From JAVVHH01 sp964613945 (lineage in GTDB: Bacteria; Pseudomonadota; Alphaproteobacteria; Acetobacterales; Acetobacteraceae): DNA of 64,000 bases. Below, piece by piece: positions 44,810-53,863 of this stretch. The notes under the pieces are model-generated. The model saw only the letters and a list, made by a program, of their open reading frames with translations, had not been told where the DNA came from and searched no databases. The stretch spans positions 1 to 64,000 of the forward strand of contig CAZTJC010000001.1 of NCBI GenBank assembly GCA_964613945.1. Direction: 5' to 3'. The position numbers and the translations under genes are program-made. Each line of letters starts with the position of its first letter. The first letter of the stretch is position 1.

Positions 44810-45786
44810 CCGGCCGGATGCGCTAGGCGCCAGTCGGCGGCGGTGCGCACGATCTGATCGAGGTCGTTGAACTCGGGGGTCCAGCCGGTCTCTCGCTGGA
44901 TGCGGTCGGAGGAGGCGACCAGGATCGCCGGGTCGCCGGCGCGGCGGGGACCAAGCTCGTGAGGCACCTTGCGGCCGAGGACGCGCTCGACGGAGGCGAT
45001 GACCTGCTTGACCGAATAACCGGCGCCGCAACCGAGATTGTAGATCACGCTACCGCGGTCGAGTTGATGCAGCGCCAGCAGATGGGCCTCGGCGAGATCG
45101 TTGACGTGGATGTAGTCGCGCACGGCGGTGCCGTCCGGCGTCGGGTAGTCGGTGCCGAACACCACCAGCGGCGGCCGGCGGCCGAGCGCGGCGTCGATGG
45201 CGAGGGGAATCAGGTGGGTTTCGGGATCATGATGCTCGCCGATGCGGCCCTGGGGGTCGGCGCCGGCGGCGTTGAAGTAGCGAAGGCAGGCGAAGCGGAG
45301 GTCATGCAGCTCGCCGGCCCATTGCAGGGCTTTCTCGATCGCCAGCTTGCTTTCGCCATAAGGTGAGCCCGGTGCGATGCGTGCGCCTTCGGTGATCGGC
45401 ACCTGGTCGGGGGTGCCGAACAGGTTGGCGGTCGAGGACAGGACGAATTTCGGCACGCCGTGCCGGATGCAGGCGTCGATCAGGCGATATCCCTGGCCGC
45501 CATTCTCGATCATGTAGCGCATCGGGTCCCGCATGCTTTCCCCGACCAGGGAAAGTGCCGCGAAATGAAGCACACCGGCCCATTTGCCTTTGGAGAGCAC
45601 CTGATCCGCCTCGGCGACGTCCGCCTCGATCAGGGTCACGCCATCGGGGATGGCCTGGCGGTGGCCTTGACGCAAATTGTCGAGCACCACGACCTGGGCG
45701 CCCGCCTCCATCAGTTTCAGAACGCAATGGCTGCCGACGAAGCCGGCGCCTCCGGTAACGAGAAATCGACCTTCCAATGTATCCAC
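44770..45786 (-). CDS. galE: UDP-glucose 4-epimerase
   Basis: A 338-aa extended SDR enzyme. The NAD motif is V-T-G-G-A-G-F-V-G-S near the N-terminus and the catalytic Y-x3-K is in P-Y-G-E-S-K. The later R-Y-F-N-A-A-G and V-R-D-Y-I-H-V-N-D-L-A segments are diagnostic for GalE. It interconverts UDP-Glc and UDP-Gal and could feed the polysaccharide glycosyltransferases. The GTG at 45786 is preferred because AGGAAAGG lies nine bases upstream; a TTG at 45813 is the alternative. Confidence 0.92.
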   Translation of the reverse strand: MDTLEGRFLVTGGAGFVGSHCVLKLMEAGAQVVVLDNLRQGHRQAIPDGVTLIEADVAEADQVLSKGKWAGVLHFAALSLVGESMRDPMRYMIENGGQGYRLIDACIRHGVPKFVLSSTANLFGTPDQVPITEGARIAPGSPYGESKLAIEKALQWAGELHDLRFACLRYFNAAGADPQGRIGEHHDPETHLIPLAIDAALGRRPPLVVFGTDYPTPDGTAVRDYIHVNDLAEAHLLALHQLDRGSVIYNLGCGAGYSVKQVIASVERVLGRKVPHELGPRRAGDPAILVASSDRIQRETGWTPEFNDLDQIVRTAADWRLAHPAGYGSSREYSGTAR

Positions 45787-45866
45787 GCGATAAAGCCTTT
45801 CCTGGACGCTCAACCGGCGCCGATGTCACACTTGGCGGCCGAGCGTTGGCTGGTCATACTCGGTTT

Positions 45867-46655
45867 ATGCGCCTGTATTGCTTAATGTTTTGCCTGTGGC
45901 CGCTGAGCTTTGCCATGGCTCAGCAACCGGTCCGCATCGTTGGGGGACCGGGTGCGGGATGTATCGCAGGTGCGATGGAACTACCATCGTCGGGGGAAGG
46001 ATTCGTCACCATCAGGCAAAGTCGAAGCTGGTTCTGGGGCGCACCGTCGACGATCGCAGCGCTGGAATTGCTGGGACGGCGCGCCGAAGCGGCTGGGTTG
46101 GGCACCCTCTATATGAACGATATTTCACGTTCGAACGGTGGGCCGATGGCCGGGCTGCATGCCAGCCACATGCTCGGGCTCGATGCGGACGTCTGGCTGG
46201 ACGTGCGGCCCAAGGCGCCGCTCAGCCCGGCGCAGCGCAACGGCGTCGAGGTGGAATCGCTGGTAACGCCGGATGGGCGCGGCGTAGAGCCGGAGCGCTG
46301 GTCGCCGGGCACCGAGCGCTTGATCCGGCTGGCGACCGAGTTGCCGGGAGTGGATCGCGTGCTGGTCAATGCGGCGATCAAGCGAAAGCTCTGCCAGACC
46401 AGCGCGGACCGAAGCTGGTTGCATCTGGTGCGGCCCTGGTACGGGCATGGGGCGCACATGCACATTCATTTCCGCTGCCCGGCCGGGCAATCCGAGTGCC
46501 GGGACCAGAGCCCTCCCCCACCCGGCGACGGGTGCGACGCGTCGCTGGATTGGTGGTTCGCGCGGCTGGACCAACCGGCGCCGCCACCAGGTCCGCCGGC
46601 CCCGCCGCCGAAGCTGCCGAGCGCGTGTGCGGCAATCATGGCGGGGCATGACTAG
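45867..46655 (+). CDS. mepA: Penicillin-insensitive murein endopeptidase (MepA, M74)
   Basis: A 262-aa protein with a signal peptide and the M74 metal motifs: H-x6-D in H-M-L-G-L-D-A-D and G-H-G-A-H-M-H-I-H-F-R-C-P. It cleaves D-Ala-meso-DAP cross-links in peptidoglycan. The C-terminus is Pro-rich. The ATG at 45867 begins the signal peptide. Confidence 0.9.
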   Translation: MRLYCLMFCLWPLSFAMAQQPVRIVGGPGAGCIAGAMELPSSGEGFVTIRQSRSWFWGAPSTIAALELLGRRAEAAGLGTLYMNDISRSNGGPMAGLHASHMLGLDADVWLDVRPKAPLSPAQRNGVEVESLVTPDGRGVEPERWSPGTERLIRLATELPGVDRVLVNAAIKRKLCQTSADRSWLHLVRPWYGHGAHMHIHFRCPAGQSECRDQSPPPPGDGCDASLDWWFARLDQPAPPPGPPAPPPKLPSACAAIMAGHD

Positions 46656-46786
46656 CGTCGATTTGGTGCAATCGCGCCGACTTGGTTGGCGCCGATGGAC
46701 AAGCCGGGTTTACCTTCCGACCAGTTAACCAATCTCTCATCTACACGACCGATACTCCGTCGGCCCGCCAGGGACACCGAACCAGC

Positions 46787-49120
46787 ATGAACATTGCTTT
46801 CAAGCCTGAATTCGAAAAATTCGCCGTCGGGCAGCCGGTCTCCCGCAAGGAAGACCCGGTTCTGCTGCGCGGCGAAGGGCGCTATTCGGACGACATCAAC
46901 CTGCCGGGCCAGTTGCACGCGGTGTTTGTGCGGAGCCGCTACGCACACGGCATGCTGCGCAGCGTCGATACGGCCGAGGCGAAGGGAATGCCGGGCGTCC
47001 GGGGCGTCATCGTAGCGGCGGATCTCGAGGCGGGCGGAATCAAGCCGATGCCGGCGGCTGGGGCGACGAACGCTGATGGTACGCCGACGCCGAAGCCGCG
47101 GCAGATGGCGCTGGCGTCGACAAAGGTACGCTACGTCGGCGATCCGATCGCCGTGGTGGTCGCCGAGACGGCCAAGCAGGCGCGGGATGCGGCCGAAACA
47201 GTGATGGTCGAGATCGACTCGCTGCCGGCGGTGACCACAGCGCGGGCCGCCATCGCCGCCGATGCACCGGTGCTGCATGACGAGGTGCCGGGCAACGCAT
47301 TCCTGAACTACCACCATGGCGACACGGCAGCGGTGAATGCGGCGTTCGCGGGTGCCGCGCACGTAACGAAACTGTCGATCCGAAATAGCCGCATCGTCGT
47401 TGCGGCCATGGAGCCGCGCTCGGCCGTGGGCGTGTTCGACGCGGAAAGCGGGCGATTCACGCTGAGACTTGGTTGCCAGGGCGTGTTCGGGATGCGGGCG
47501 GCGCTGAAGGACGTAATCGGCGTCGACAAGGAAAAGCTGCACATCCTGACATACAATGTCGGCGGCTCGTTCGGCATGAAGGCGTCGGTGTACCCCGAGT
47601 ATCCCTGCGTGCTGCTGGCGTCCAAGCTGTTCGGCACGGCGGTGAAGTGGACGGACGAGCGGTCCGAAAGCTTCCTCTCCGACAGCCATGGGCGCGACCA
47701 TGAGACGGATGCCGAGCTGGCACTGGATGCAACTGGTAAATTCCTGGCGGTGCGGCTGCATGTGTTGGGCAATCTCGGGGCCTATCTAAGCAATGCCACG
47801 ACGCTGCCGTCGACGGCGAACACCACCAAGAACACCATCGGCGTGTATGCGACGCCGTTGATCGAGGTGACGTCCACGTGCGTCTTCACCAACACGACGG
47901 CGGTGGGCGCCTATCGCGGTGCCGGTCGGCCCGAGGGCAATTACTACATGGAGCGGCTGATCGACACGGCGGCGGCCGAGATGGGCATCGACCGGGTCGA
48001 GATGCGGCGGCTGAACCATATCCGGCCGGAACAGATGCCGTTCACGGCGCCATCCGGCATGACCTATGACAGCGGCGACTTCCCTGCCCTGCTGGACCGG
48101 GCGCTGGCGATGGCGGATTGGGACGGCTTCGCGGCCCGCAAGATCGAGAGTCGTAGCCGCGGCAAGCTTCGCGGACGCGGGATCGGGCAGTATCTGGAGG
48201 TCACCGCGCCGCCGGCGCCGGAGATGGGCGGGCTGCGCTTCGAATCCGATGGAACGGTGACGATCATCACCGGGACGCTGGATTATGGCCAGGGACACGC
48301 GACGCCGTTCGCGCAGGTGTTGTGCGATCGGCTCGGAGTGCCGTTCGACAAGGTGAGATTGCTGCAGGGTGACAGCGACCAGCTCATCGCTGGCGGTGGC
48401 ACCGGCGGGTCCAAGAGCATGATGGCCAGCGGGACGGCGATCGTCGCCGCGTCGCAGCTTTGCATCGAAAAGGGCCGGCAAGCGGCGGCTCACGTGCTTG
48501 AGGCGGCGGTGGGCGACATCGAGTTCGAGCGCGGGCGCTTTGCCATCGCCGGCACGGATCGTGGCATCGGCATCATGGAGCTAGCGGCCGAACTACGGGA
48601 CGCCGGGTTGCCGGACGGGGTGCCTGGGTCGCTGGATGTCGAGACGATCGACGAATACAGCAATTCGGCATTCCCGAACGGGGTTCACGTGGCGGAAGTC
48701 GAGGTGGACGAGGAGACCGGCGAGGTCGAGGTCGTGTCCTACAACATGGTCAATGATTTCGGCGTCCTGATCAATCCGAAGCTGGTCGAAGGGCAAGCGC
48801 ATGGCGGCGTGGTTCAGGGCATCGGGCAGGCTTTGCTCGAGGCAACGGAATACGATGCCGACGGGCAGCTGATGACCGGATCGTTCATGGATTACGCGCT
48901 GCCACATGCCGTTCACGTGCCGGCCATGTCGATCCAGAGCCATCCGGTGCCGGCCAAGACCAACGTGCTGGGTGTCAAAGGCTGTGGTGAGGCCGGGTGC
49001 GCCGGGTCTTTGCCGGCGGTGATGAATGCGCTCGTCGATGCGTTGCGCCCAGTTGGGGTGACGCACATGGACATGCCGGCGACATCGCAGAAGGTCTGGG
49101 CGGCGATGCAGGCAGCGTAA
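46787..49120 (+). CDS. Molybdopterin-binding large subunit of a CoxL-family (form II) hydroxylase
   Basis: A 777-aa xanthine-oxidase-family large subunit. It starts with the conserved R-K-E-D-P-V-L-L-R-G-E-G-R-Y block, has the active-site loop A-Y-R-G-A-G-R at residues 375-381 (form II, not the A-Y-x-C-S-F-R of true CO dehydrogenase) and the catalytic Glu in G-C-G-E-A-G. The real substrate is unknown: aldehydes or N-heterocycles are as likely as CO. The gene is alone here; FAD and 2Fe-2S partners of the same family lie at 34134-35434, divergent and about 11 kb away. Confidence 0.9.
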   Translation: MNIAFKPEFEKFAVGQPVSRKEDPVLLRGEGRYSDDINLPGQLHAVFVRSRYAHGMLRSVDTAEAKGMPGVRGVIVAADLEAGGIKPMPAAGATNADGTPTPKPRQMALASTKVRYVGDPIAVVVAETAKQARDAAETVMVEIDSLPAVTTARAAIAADAPVLHDEVPGNAFLNYHHGDTAAVNAAFAGAAHVTKLSIRNSRIVVAAMEPRSAVGVFDAESGRFTLRLGCQGVFGMRAALKDVIGVDKEKLHILTYNVGGSFGMKASVYPEYPCVLLASKLFGTAVKWTDERSESFLSDSHGRDHETDAELALDATGKFLAVRLHVLGNLGAYLSNATTLPSTANTTKNTIGVYATPLIEVTSTCVFTNTTAVGAYRGAGRPEGNYYMERLIDTAAAEMGIDRVEMRRLNHIRPEQMPFTAPSGMTYDSGDFPALLDRALAMADWDGFAARKIESRSRGKLRGRGIGQYLEVTAPPAPEMGGLRFESDGTVTIITGTLDYGQGHATPFAQVLCDRLGVPFDKVRLLQGDSDQLIAGGGTGGSKSMMASGTAIVAASQLCIEKGRQAAAHVLEAAVGDIEFERGRFAIAGTDRGIGIMELAAELRDAGLPDGVPGSLDVETIDEYSNSAFPNGVHVAEVEVDEETGEVEVVSYNMVNDFGVLINPKLVEGQAHGGVVQGIGQALLEATEYDADGQLMTGSFMDYALPHAVHVPAMSIQSHPVPAKTNVLGVKGCGEAGCAGSLPAVMNALVDALRPVGVTHMDMPATSQKVWAAMQAA

Positions 49121-49127
49121 CAAAGCG

Positions 49128-49168
49128 TTCGGGTGCGCCAGGGCATGGTTCGCCCTGGCGCACCCGGA
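49128..49168. terminator. Terminator hairpin after the CoxL-type gene
   Basis: A 15-bp perfect stem (49130-49144 and 49152-49166) with a 7-nt loop and two further pairs possible at the base. It lies 9 bases after the stop and 24 bases before the M20 peptidase start, so it may separate the two transcripts. Confidence 0.75.
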
Positions 49169-49191
49169 GACATTTCGCCAAAATAAGCGGC

Positions 49192-50580
49192 ATGAATATT
49201 TCCGCCGTTCTTGCCCGCGCCGACCATAATCTCCACGAGGCGCAGCAGCGTTGGTTCAGCCTGCTACGCATTCCATCTGTATCGGCGCAGCCGGCGCATG
49301 CGGCTGATTGCGCCGTGGCGGCGGAGTGGCTGCGGGCCGAGTTAGCGGGCATTGGATTCGAAGCCGCGGTGCTGCCGACGGCGGGGCATCCGGTCGTCGT
49401 GGCGCACCATGCCGGGCCCGGAGGCAATGTGCCGCACCTCCTGTTCTACGGGCATTACGACGTTCAGCCGGCGGAGCCGATCGAGCTGTGGGATCACCCG
49501 CCGTTTGAGCCGACGGTGGTGGATGGGCCGCACGGGAAGCGGGTCTATGCGCGCGGTGCGGTGGACGACAAGGGCCAGGTGATGCTGTGGCTCGAGGCGT
49601 TACGGGCGTGGCATGACGAGACCGGCTCGCTGCCGGTCAGGGTGACGGTGCTGATCGAGGGCGAGGAAGAGGTCGGCAGCCCGAGTTTGGATGCGTTCAT
49701 CGAGGCCAACCGGGAGCGATTGAAGGCGGACGTCGCGATCATCAGCGACACCGGCATGTGGGACATCGACACTCCGGCACTGACCACGCGGCTGCGCGGC
49801 ATGGTGTATTCGCAGGTGACGCTCAAGGCGGCCGACCGGGACCTGCATTCCGGCATCTTCGGTGGATCGGCGCTCAACCCGATCAATGCGCTGACGCGGA
49901 TCGTCGGTCAGCTGCATGACGACGCAGGCCGGGTTCAGTTGCCGGGGTTCTATGACGGGGTGGCGGAAATCTCGGACGAGCAGCGGGCGGCTTGGGACGC
50001 GCTCGGCTTCGACGAAAGTGCTTTCCTCGGCAGCATCGGGTTGTCGCAGCCGTCAGGCGAGACTGGTCGTGCGGCGCTTGAGCGGTTGTGGGCGCGGCCA
50101 ACGGCGGATGTGAACGGGATCTGGGGCGGATACCAGGGGCCCGGCAGCAAGACGGTGATCGCGGCGGAGGCGGGCGCCAAGATCTCGTTCCGGCTGGTGC
50201 CAGGGCAGGATCCGGCGCGGATCGCCGAGAGCTTGCGCGAGTTCGTGCGGGCGCGGGCGCCGGCGGGAGCGACGGTCGACGTGCAGGTCTTCAGCGCCTC
50301 ACCGGGAATCGAGATCGCCGGCGATGGACCGGTCGTCAAAGCGGCGGGACGGGCACTGGGGGACGAATATGGCCGGCCCGCTGTGCTCATCGGCTCCGGC
50401 GGCAGCATTCCGGTGGTCGAAAGCCTGCGTCGGCTGTTGGGACTCGACTCGTTGTTGATGGGCTTCGGGCTGGATGACGACCAGGTGCATAGCCCGAACG
50501 AGAAATTCGAGGTCGCCTGCTTCCACCACGGGATACGCAGCCATGTGCGGCTGCTGGGAGAGTTGGCCAACGTCGGATAG
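49192..50580 (+). CDS. M20-family metallopeptidase (dipeptidase)
   Basis: A 462-aa M20 protein. Zn ligands are in Y-G-H-Y-D-V-Q-P, A-V-D-D-K-G-Q (bridging Asp), E-G-E-E-E-V-G-S (general base and ligand Glu) and a later Asp/His; the dimerisation domain is in the middle. It resembles CNDP/DapE-type dipeptidases. The frame stays open further upstream but the start at 49192 lies after the terminator and opens the conserved region. Confidence 0.88.
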   Translation: MNISAVLARADHNLHEAQQRWFSLLRIPSVSAQPAHAADCAVAAEWLRAELAGIGFEAAVLPTAGHPVVVAHHAGPGGNVPHLLFYGHYDVQPAEPIELWDHPPFEPTVVDGPHGKRVYARGAVDDKGQVMLWLEALRAWHDETGSLPVRVTVLIEGEEEVGSPSLDAFIEANRERLKADVAIISDTGMWDIDTPALTTRLRGMVYSQVTLKAADRDLHSGIFGGSALNPINALTRIVGQLHDDAGRVQLPGFYDGVAEISDEQRAAWDALGFDESAFLGSIGLSQPSGETGRAALERLWARPTADVNGIWGGYQGPGSKTVIAAEAGAKISFRLVPGQDPARIAESLREFVRARAPAGATVDVQVFSASPGIEIAGDGPVVKAAGRALGDEYGRPAVLIGSGGSIPVVESLRRLLGLDSLLMGFGLDDDQVHSPNEKFEVACFHHGIRSHVRLLGELANVG

Positions 50581-50659
50581 GTGCCACCGAATGCTGGCCC
50601 AAGGCGACAAGTGGGGGTAAACGTTCTAAAACCTTGGTTTACGCAACGGGACTGATCCG

Positions 50660-52021
50660 ATGCCAAAAATAGGTCCGCTTCAGGACGCAGAAAATATCGT
50701 CCAACTGCCGAACCTCCGGCGTCCTAATGCCGTCCCGGCCTTGCGTATCGCGCGGCCGCAGCCGCTGGCAATCGTTCCATTCGAGGCATGGGTCACGGTT
50801 CGCGACCGGGTGGCGGCGGCGCTGCTCGGCAGCAGACGGTGCGTGTTGATCACCGGTGTGGCCGGCACAGGCAAGACGGTCATGCTCGAGGATGTGGCGC
50901 GCGTGTTGCGGGCGGCCGGGCGAACGGTGCGGGTACGGCAGGCCAATACCGACCCGGCGCCCCCCGAGCGTGGCGAGATGCTGTTCGTCGATGAAGCCGA
51001 CAAGCTGCCGCAGGACAAGCTGCGGCAGCTGCTGGACTCGTCCGCGGGGGCGGTGGTGCTGGCCGGGCTGGGAACACTGGCGCAGCGGGCCGGCGGGAAA
51101 CCGCTGCATGTGACGCTGGCCGCGTTGGGGCAGGAAGCGGCACGGGATTACGTCGTGCAATGGCTGGCTTCGACCGGGCGGGTACCGGCGCATTTGGATA
51201 GTGCGGCGTTGCGGCAGGTGATCGAGGCGTCCGGTGGGGTGCCACGGCTGTTGTCGACGTTGCTGGGGGCTGGGGCTTGGCTGGCGGAGAGCAGCGGGGC
51301 GGCGACGATCACGGCTGCACATATTCAGGAAGCGGCCGAGTTGCGGTCCGTGATGTCGCCGGTGGTGACTTCGGGCGATACGGAGAGACCTGAGCGTCGC
51401 CGACGCTCGTTGTGGCCAGTGGTGGTCGCGGGGATGCTGATCGCCGGGAGTGCTGCCGTGATCGTGGCACGCTCCTACCCGGTCGAGACGGGCGAGATCA
51501 TCGGTCGGCTGGATGGATGGCGTGCGCAGGCCCGGAATTGGCTTGGGGCAGCGTCGGGCAAGCCAGTGAACAAAGCTGCGCCGTTGCCGGCGATCAGTCC
51601 GCATGTGGTGCCACGTCCGGAGGCGGCGATCGTAGCCCAGCCTAGCGTAGCGCCTGTGCTGGCAACAACGGGGATGGTAGATCGTGCCGCGCCCGCAGTG
51701 ACGGAGAGGGCGGCACCAGCGGTTACGGTGATGGTGCCCGAGGCGGATGCGCGGCTGCCGATTGAGACGCAGGTGTTCCTGCTCCGGCGTGGGCATGAGA
51801 TGGCGGCGGTCATGGATCTTTCGGCGGCGCGGTTGCTGTATCGCCGGGCTGCGGAAGGCGGAAGCGCGGAGGCGGCCTATGCGTTGGGACGGACGTATGA
51901 TCCGGCGGTGATGACCGGGTTGAGCATGGCGCAAGCTGACAAGCAGGAGGCGTTGCGGTGGTATCGCCGGGCTGCGGCGGCGGGCGATGCGGCCGCCAAA
52001 GCGGCGCTGAACGGGCAGTAA
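50660..52021 (+). CDS. ExeA-like AAA ATPase with membrane anchor, linker and Sel1/TPR tail (paralogue)
   Basis: A 453-aa protein with the same four-part order as the gene at 11780: AAA domain with Walker A G-V-A-G-T-G-K-T (about 66-73) and Walker B L-F-V-D-E-A-D (about 108-114), one membrane segment at about 252-272 (V-V-V-A-G-M-L-I-A-G), an Ala/Pro/Val-rich linker and a C-terminal Sel1/TPR region (L-L-R-R-G-H, S-A-A-R-L-L-Y-R-R-A-A). Here the ExeA lid is present (G-G-V-P-R-L-L). The gene stands alone, with a large hairpin after its stop. Function unknown. Confidence 0.78.
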   Translation: MPKIGPLQDAENIVQLPNLRRPNAVPALRIARPQPLAIVPFEAWVTVRDRVAAALLGSRRCVLITGVAGTGKTVMLEDVARVLRAAGRTVRVRQANTDPAPPERGEMLFVDEADKLPQDKLRQLLDSSAGAVVLAGLGTLAQRAGGKPLHVTLAALGQEAARDYVVQWLASTGRVPAHLDSAALRQVIEASGGVPRLLSTLLGAGAWLAESSGAATITAAHIQEAAELRSVMSPVVTSGDTERPERRRRSLWPVVVAGMLIAGSAAVIVARSYPVETGEIIGRLDGWRAQARNWLGAASGKPVNKAAPLPAISPHVVPRPEAAIVAQPSVAPVLATTGMVDRAAPAVTERAAPAVTVMVPEADARLPIETQVFLLRRGHEMAAVMDLSAARLLYRRAAEGGSAEAAYALGRTYDPAVMTGLSMAQADKQEALRWYRRAAAAGDAAAKAALNGQ

Positions 52022-52023
52022 TC

Positions 52024-52109
52024 GTCGGCTCTTAGGATTTCGTTAATCAGATCGTCTCACAATCGGGAACGATCTGAAGTTTTAACGAAGGAAATCCTAA
52101 GAGTCCGAC
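52024..52109. terminator. Long imperfect hairpin between convergent genes
   Basis: An 86-base inverted repeat in four paired blocks: GTCGG/CCGAC (52024-52028, 52105-52109), a perfect 12-bp block CTCTTAGGATTT with its complement (52029-52040, 52092-52103), CGTTAA/TTAACG (52041-52046, 52082-52087) and CAGATCGT/ACGATCTG (52048-52055, 52069-52076), with small bulges and a 13-nt loop. That is 31 pairs in all. It lies two bases after the ATPase stop. It is A+T-richer than the neighbourhood. A terminator, a stable 3' end or a MITE-like insertion are all possible. Confidence 0.7.
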
Positions 52110-52149
52110 CATGCAGACGACCTGCCATCTTCGCAGCGGCCGCGCTGAG

Positions 52150-53574
52150 TTATCCCGCCATCGTCAGCACTGGCGCCAAGTCGGGCGGAAGCGGGGAAAC
52201 GTACGGCGTGACGGCCAGACGCGCGCGATGATCGGCTTTGGCTTGGTCGAGCAAGGCCGGATCGGCGAGAACATCGATGGCGGTGCCGGCCATGGTCTTG
52301 GCGGCGTGAACCATTCCCTTGTGAGCCAGCGGACTCTTGCCCTGGCCGGTAAGCTGCCACGAATGACCCGGCGTGCCGATCGCATAGGTCGCGCCACGCA
52401 TCTGAACCGTGGGCACCGCCCAACTCACGTCGCCGACATCGGTCGAGCCGACGCCGCCATTGCCCTTGGCATCGAGCGGGACGATACGGTCGCACAGCGG
52501 CGCATCGGTGAGTGTCATGCCGGCGCGTTCATGGGCGGCGACGATGTCGGCGGTTCCGACCGATTTGCGAAAGGCTTCGGCCAAAGCGCGATCGGCGGCG
52601 TCGAACGGCGGTGGTCCCAGGCGCTGCAGATTATCGAACATGGTCTGCTCGAGCGGACGGTTGCCGAGCAGGTTGCTCATGCCGCTCACGACCCGGCGCT
52701 CCATGCGGGTTTCCGTCATGAGCGCGGCGCCCGCGGCGATCTGGTCCACACGGCTGGCCAGGCTCATCAAGCTGGGCAGATCGGCAGCACGAACGATGTA
52801 TCGCAGCGTCGTGGTGGCCTGGACCACGTTGGGCGCGACACCGCCGGATTCGAGATGCGCGTAGTGGATACGGGCCGAGGATGGCATGTGTTCGCGCAGG
52901 TAGTTGACGCCGATGTTCATCAATTCGGCAGCGTCGAGTCCGCTACGGCCCAGTTCGGGGGCTTCGGCGGCATGGGCGGCACGACCGATGAAGGCGTAGT
53001 CGACCTGCAGGATGGCGAGGGAATAGGCGTCGTTGACTCCGGCAAAGGCGGCCGGGTGCCACGAGATGGCGATATCGACATCGTCGAACAGCCCGTCGCG
53101 CACCATGAAGGTCTTGGCGGCGCCACCTTCCTCGGCAGGGCAGCCGTAGTAGCGCACGCGGCCTTCGATGCCCTGTTCGGCCAGCCAGTCCTTGACCGCG
53201 GTGGCAGCCAGCATGGCACCGGCGCCGAGAAGATTGTGGCCGCAGCCATGGCCTGGACCGTTGCCGGGAAGCGGCGCGTGCTCAGCAACCCCGGCCTCCT
53301 GGCTCAGGCCGGGAAGCGCGTCGTATTCACCGAGGATGGCGATGACCGGGCCGCCCTGCCCGGCTTCGCCCATTATGGCGGTCGGGATGCCTGCCAGGCC
53401 TTCGCTGACGCGAAATCCCTGCGCGGCAAGCATTTCGGCATGGGCTCGAGCGGATTTGGCCTCCTGAAAGTTCAGCTCAGGAATTTCCCAGATCCGATCG
53501 GAGAGGTCGATGAAAGCGTCCTGTTTCGCCTCTACAAGCCGCCAGATCGTCTCGGTGTTCCGTAGCTCGTCCAT
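52150..53574 (-). CDS. AbgB-like M20 amidohydrolase
   Basis: A 474-aa M20D enzyme with the AbgB features G-E-Y-D-A-L-P-G-L near residue 82, G-P-G-H-G-C-G-H-N-L, P-A-E-E-G-G-A-A-K and I-G-R-A-A-H-A-A in the dimer domain. AbgB is the catalytic subunit of p-aminobenzoyl-glutamate hydrolase; this solitary copy may hydrolyse another aromatic or peptide amide. It is divergent from the 70-aa orphan gene. Confidence 0.87.
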   Translation of the reverse strand: MDELRNTETIWRLVEAKQDAFIDLSDRIWEIPELNFQEAKSARAHAEMLAAQGFRVSEGLAGIPTAIMGEAGQGGPVIAILGEYDALPGLSQEAGVAEHAPLPGNGPGHGCGHNLLGAGAMLAATAVKDWLAEQGIEGRVRYYGCPAEEGGAAKTFMVRDGLFDDVDIAISWHPAAFAGVNDAYSLAILQVDYAFIGRAAHAAEAPELGRSGLDAAELMNIGVNYLREHMPSSARIHYAHLESGGVAPNVVQATTTLRYIVRAADLPSLMSLASRVDQIAAGAALMTETRMERRVVSGMSNLLGNRPLEQTMFDNLQRLGPPPFDAADRALAEAFRKSVGTADIVAAHERAGMTLTDAPLCDRIVPLDAKGNGGVGSTDVGDVSWAVPTVQMRGATYAIGTPGHSWQLTGQGKSPLAHKGMVHAAKTMAGTAIDVLADPALLDQAKADHRARLAVTPYVSPLPPDLAPVLTMAG

Positions 53575-53650
53575 GTGAAACCCGATCCCGCGTGCAAAAT
53601 CTCACGCTAAACCTGTCTTCCACCAGTCGCAAAGACCAGGAGTTCCTCCC

Positions 53651-53863
53651 ATGCAAATTAATGGCATTTCTCCCGCGATCTCAGTCACCGCCGGCGATCA
53701 ACCCCCGTTGTCACCTATCCAGGCCGCTGTTGCAGCGCAGAAGGCACAACAAAAGGCTGCGGCGGCCAAGCCGTTCGAGCCGGCGCCGGAACTTCGGCCG
53801 AACGTGCAGGACTACGTGGACATCAACCGGACGCTGTTGATGCTACGGCACGCCGGACGTTAG
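53651..53863 (+). CDS. Small protein of unknown function, 70 aa
   Basis: A 70-aa product with AGGAG eight bases before its ATG, which is the best reason to accept it. The sequence has an Ala/Gln/Lys-rich middle helix and a C-terminal D-I-N-R-T-L-L-M-L-R-H. No signal peptide or known domain. Its TAG stop overlaps the leuB stop on the other strand by three bases. Confidence 0.6.
   Translation: MQINGISPAISVTAGDQPPLSPIQAAVAAQKAQQKAAAAKPFEPAPELRPNVQDYVDINRTLLMLRHAGR

Noticed and set aside
46787..49120. True carbon monoxide dehydrogenase large subunit
   Set aside because: The active-site loop is A-Y-R-G-A-G-R (form II), not the A-Y-x-C-S-F-R of confirmed CO-oxidising enzymes.
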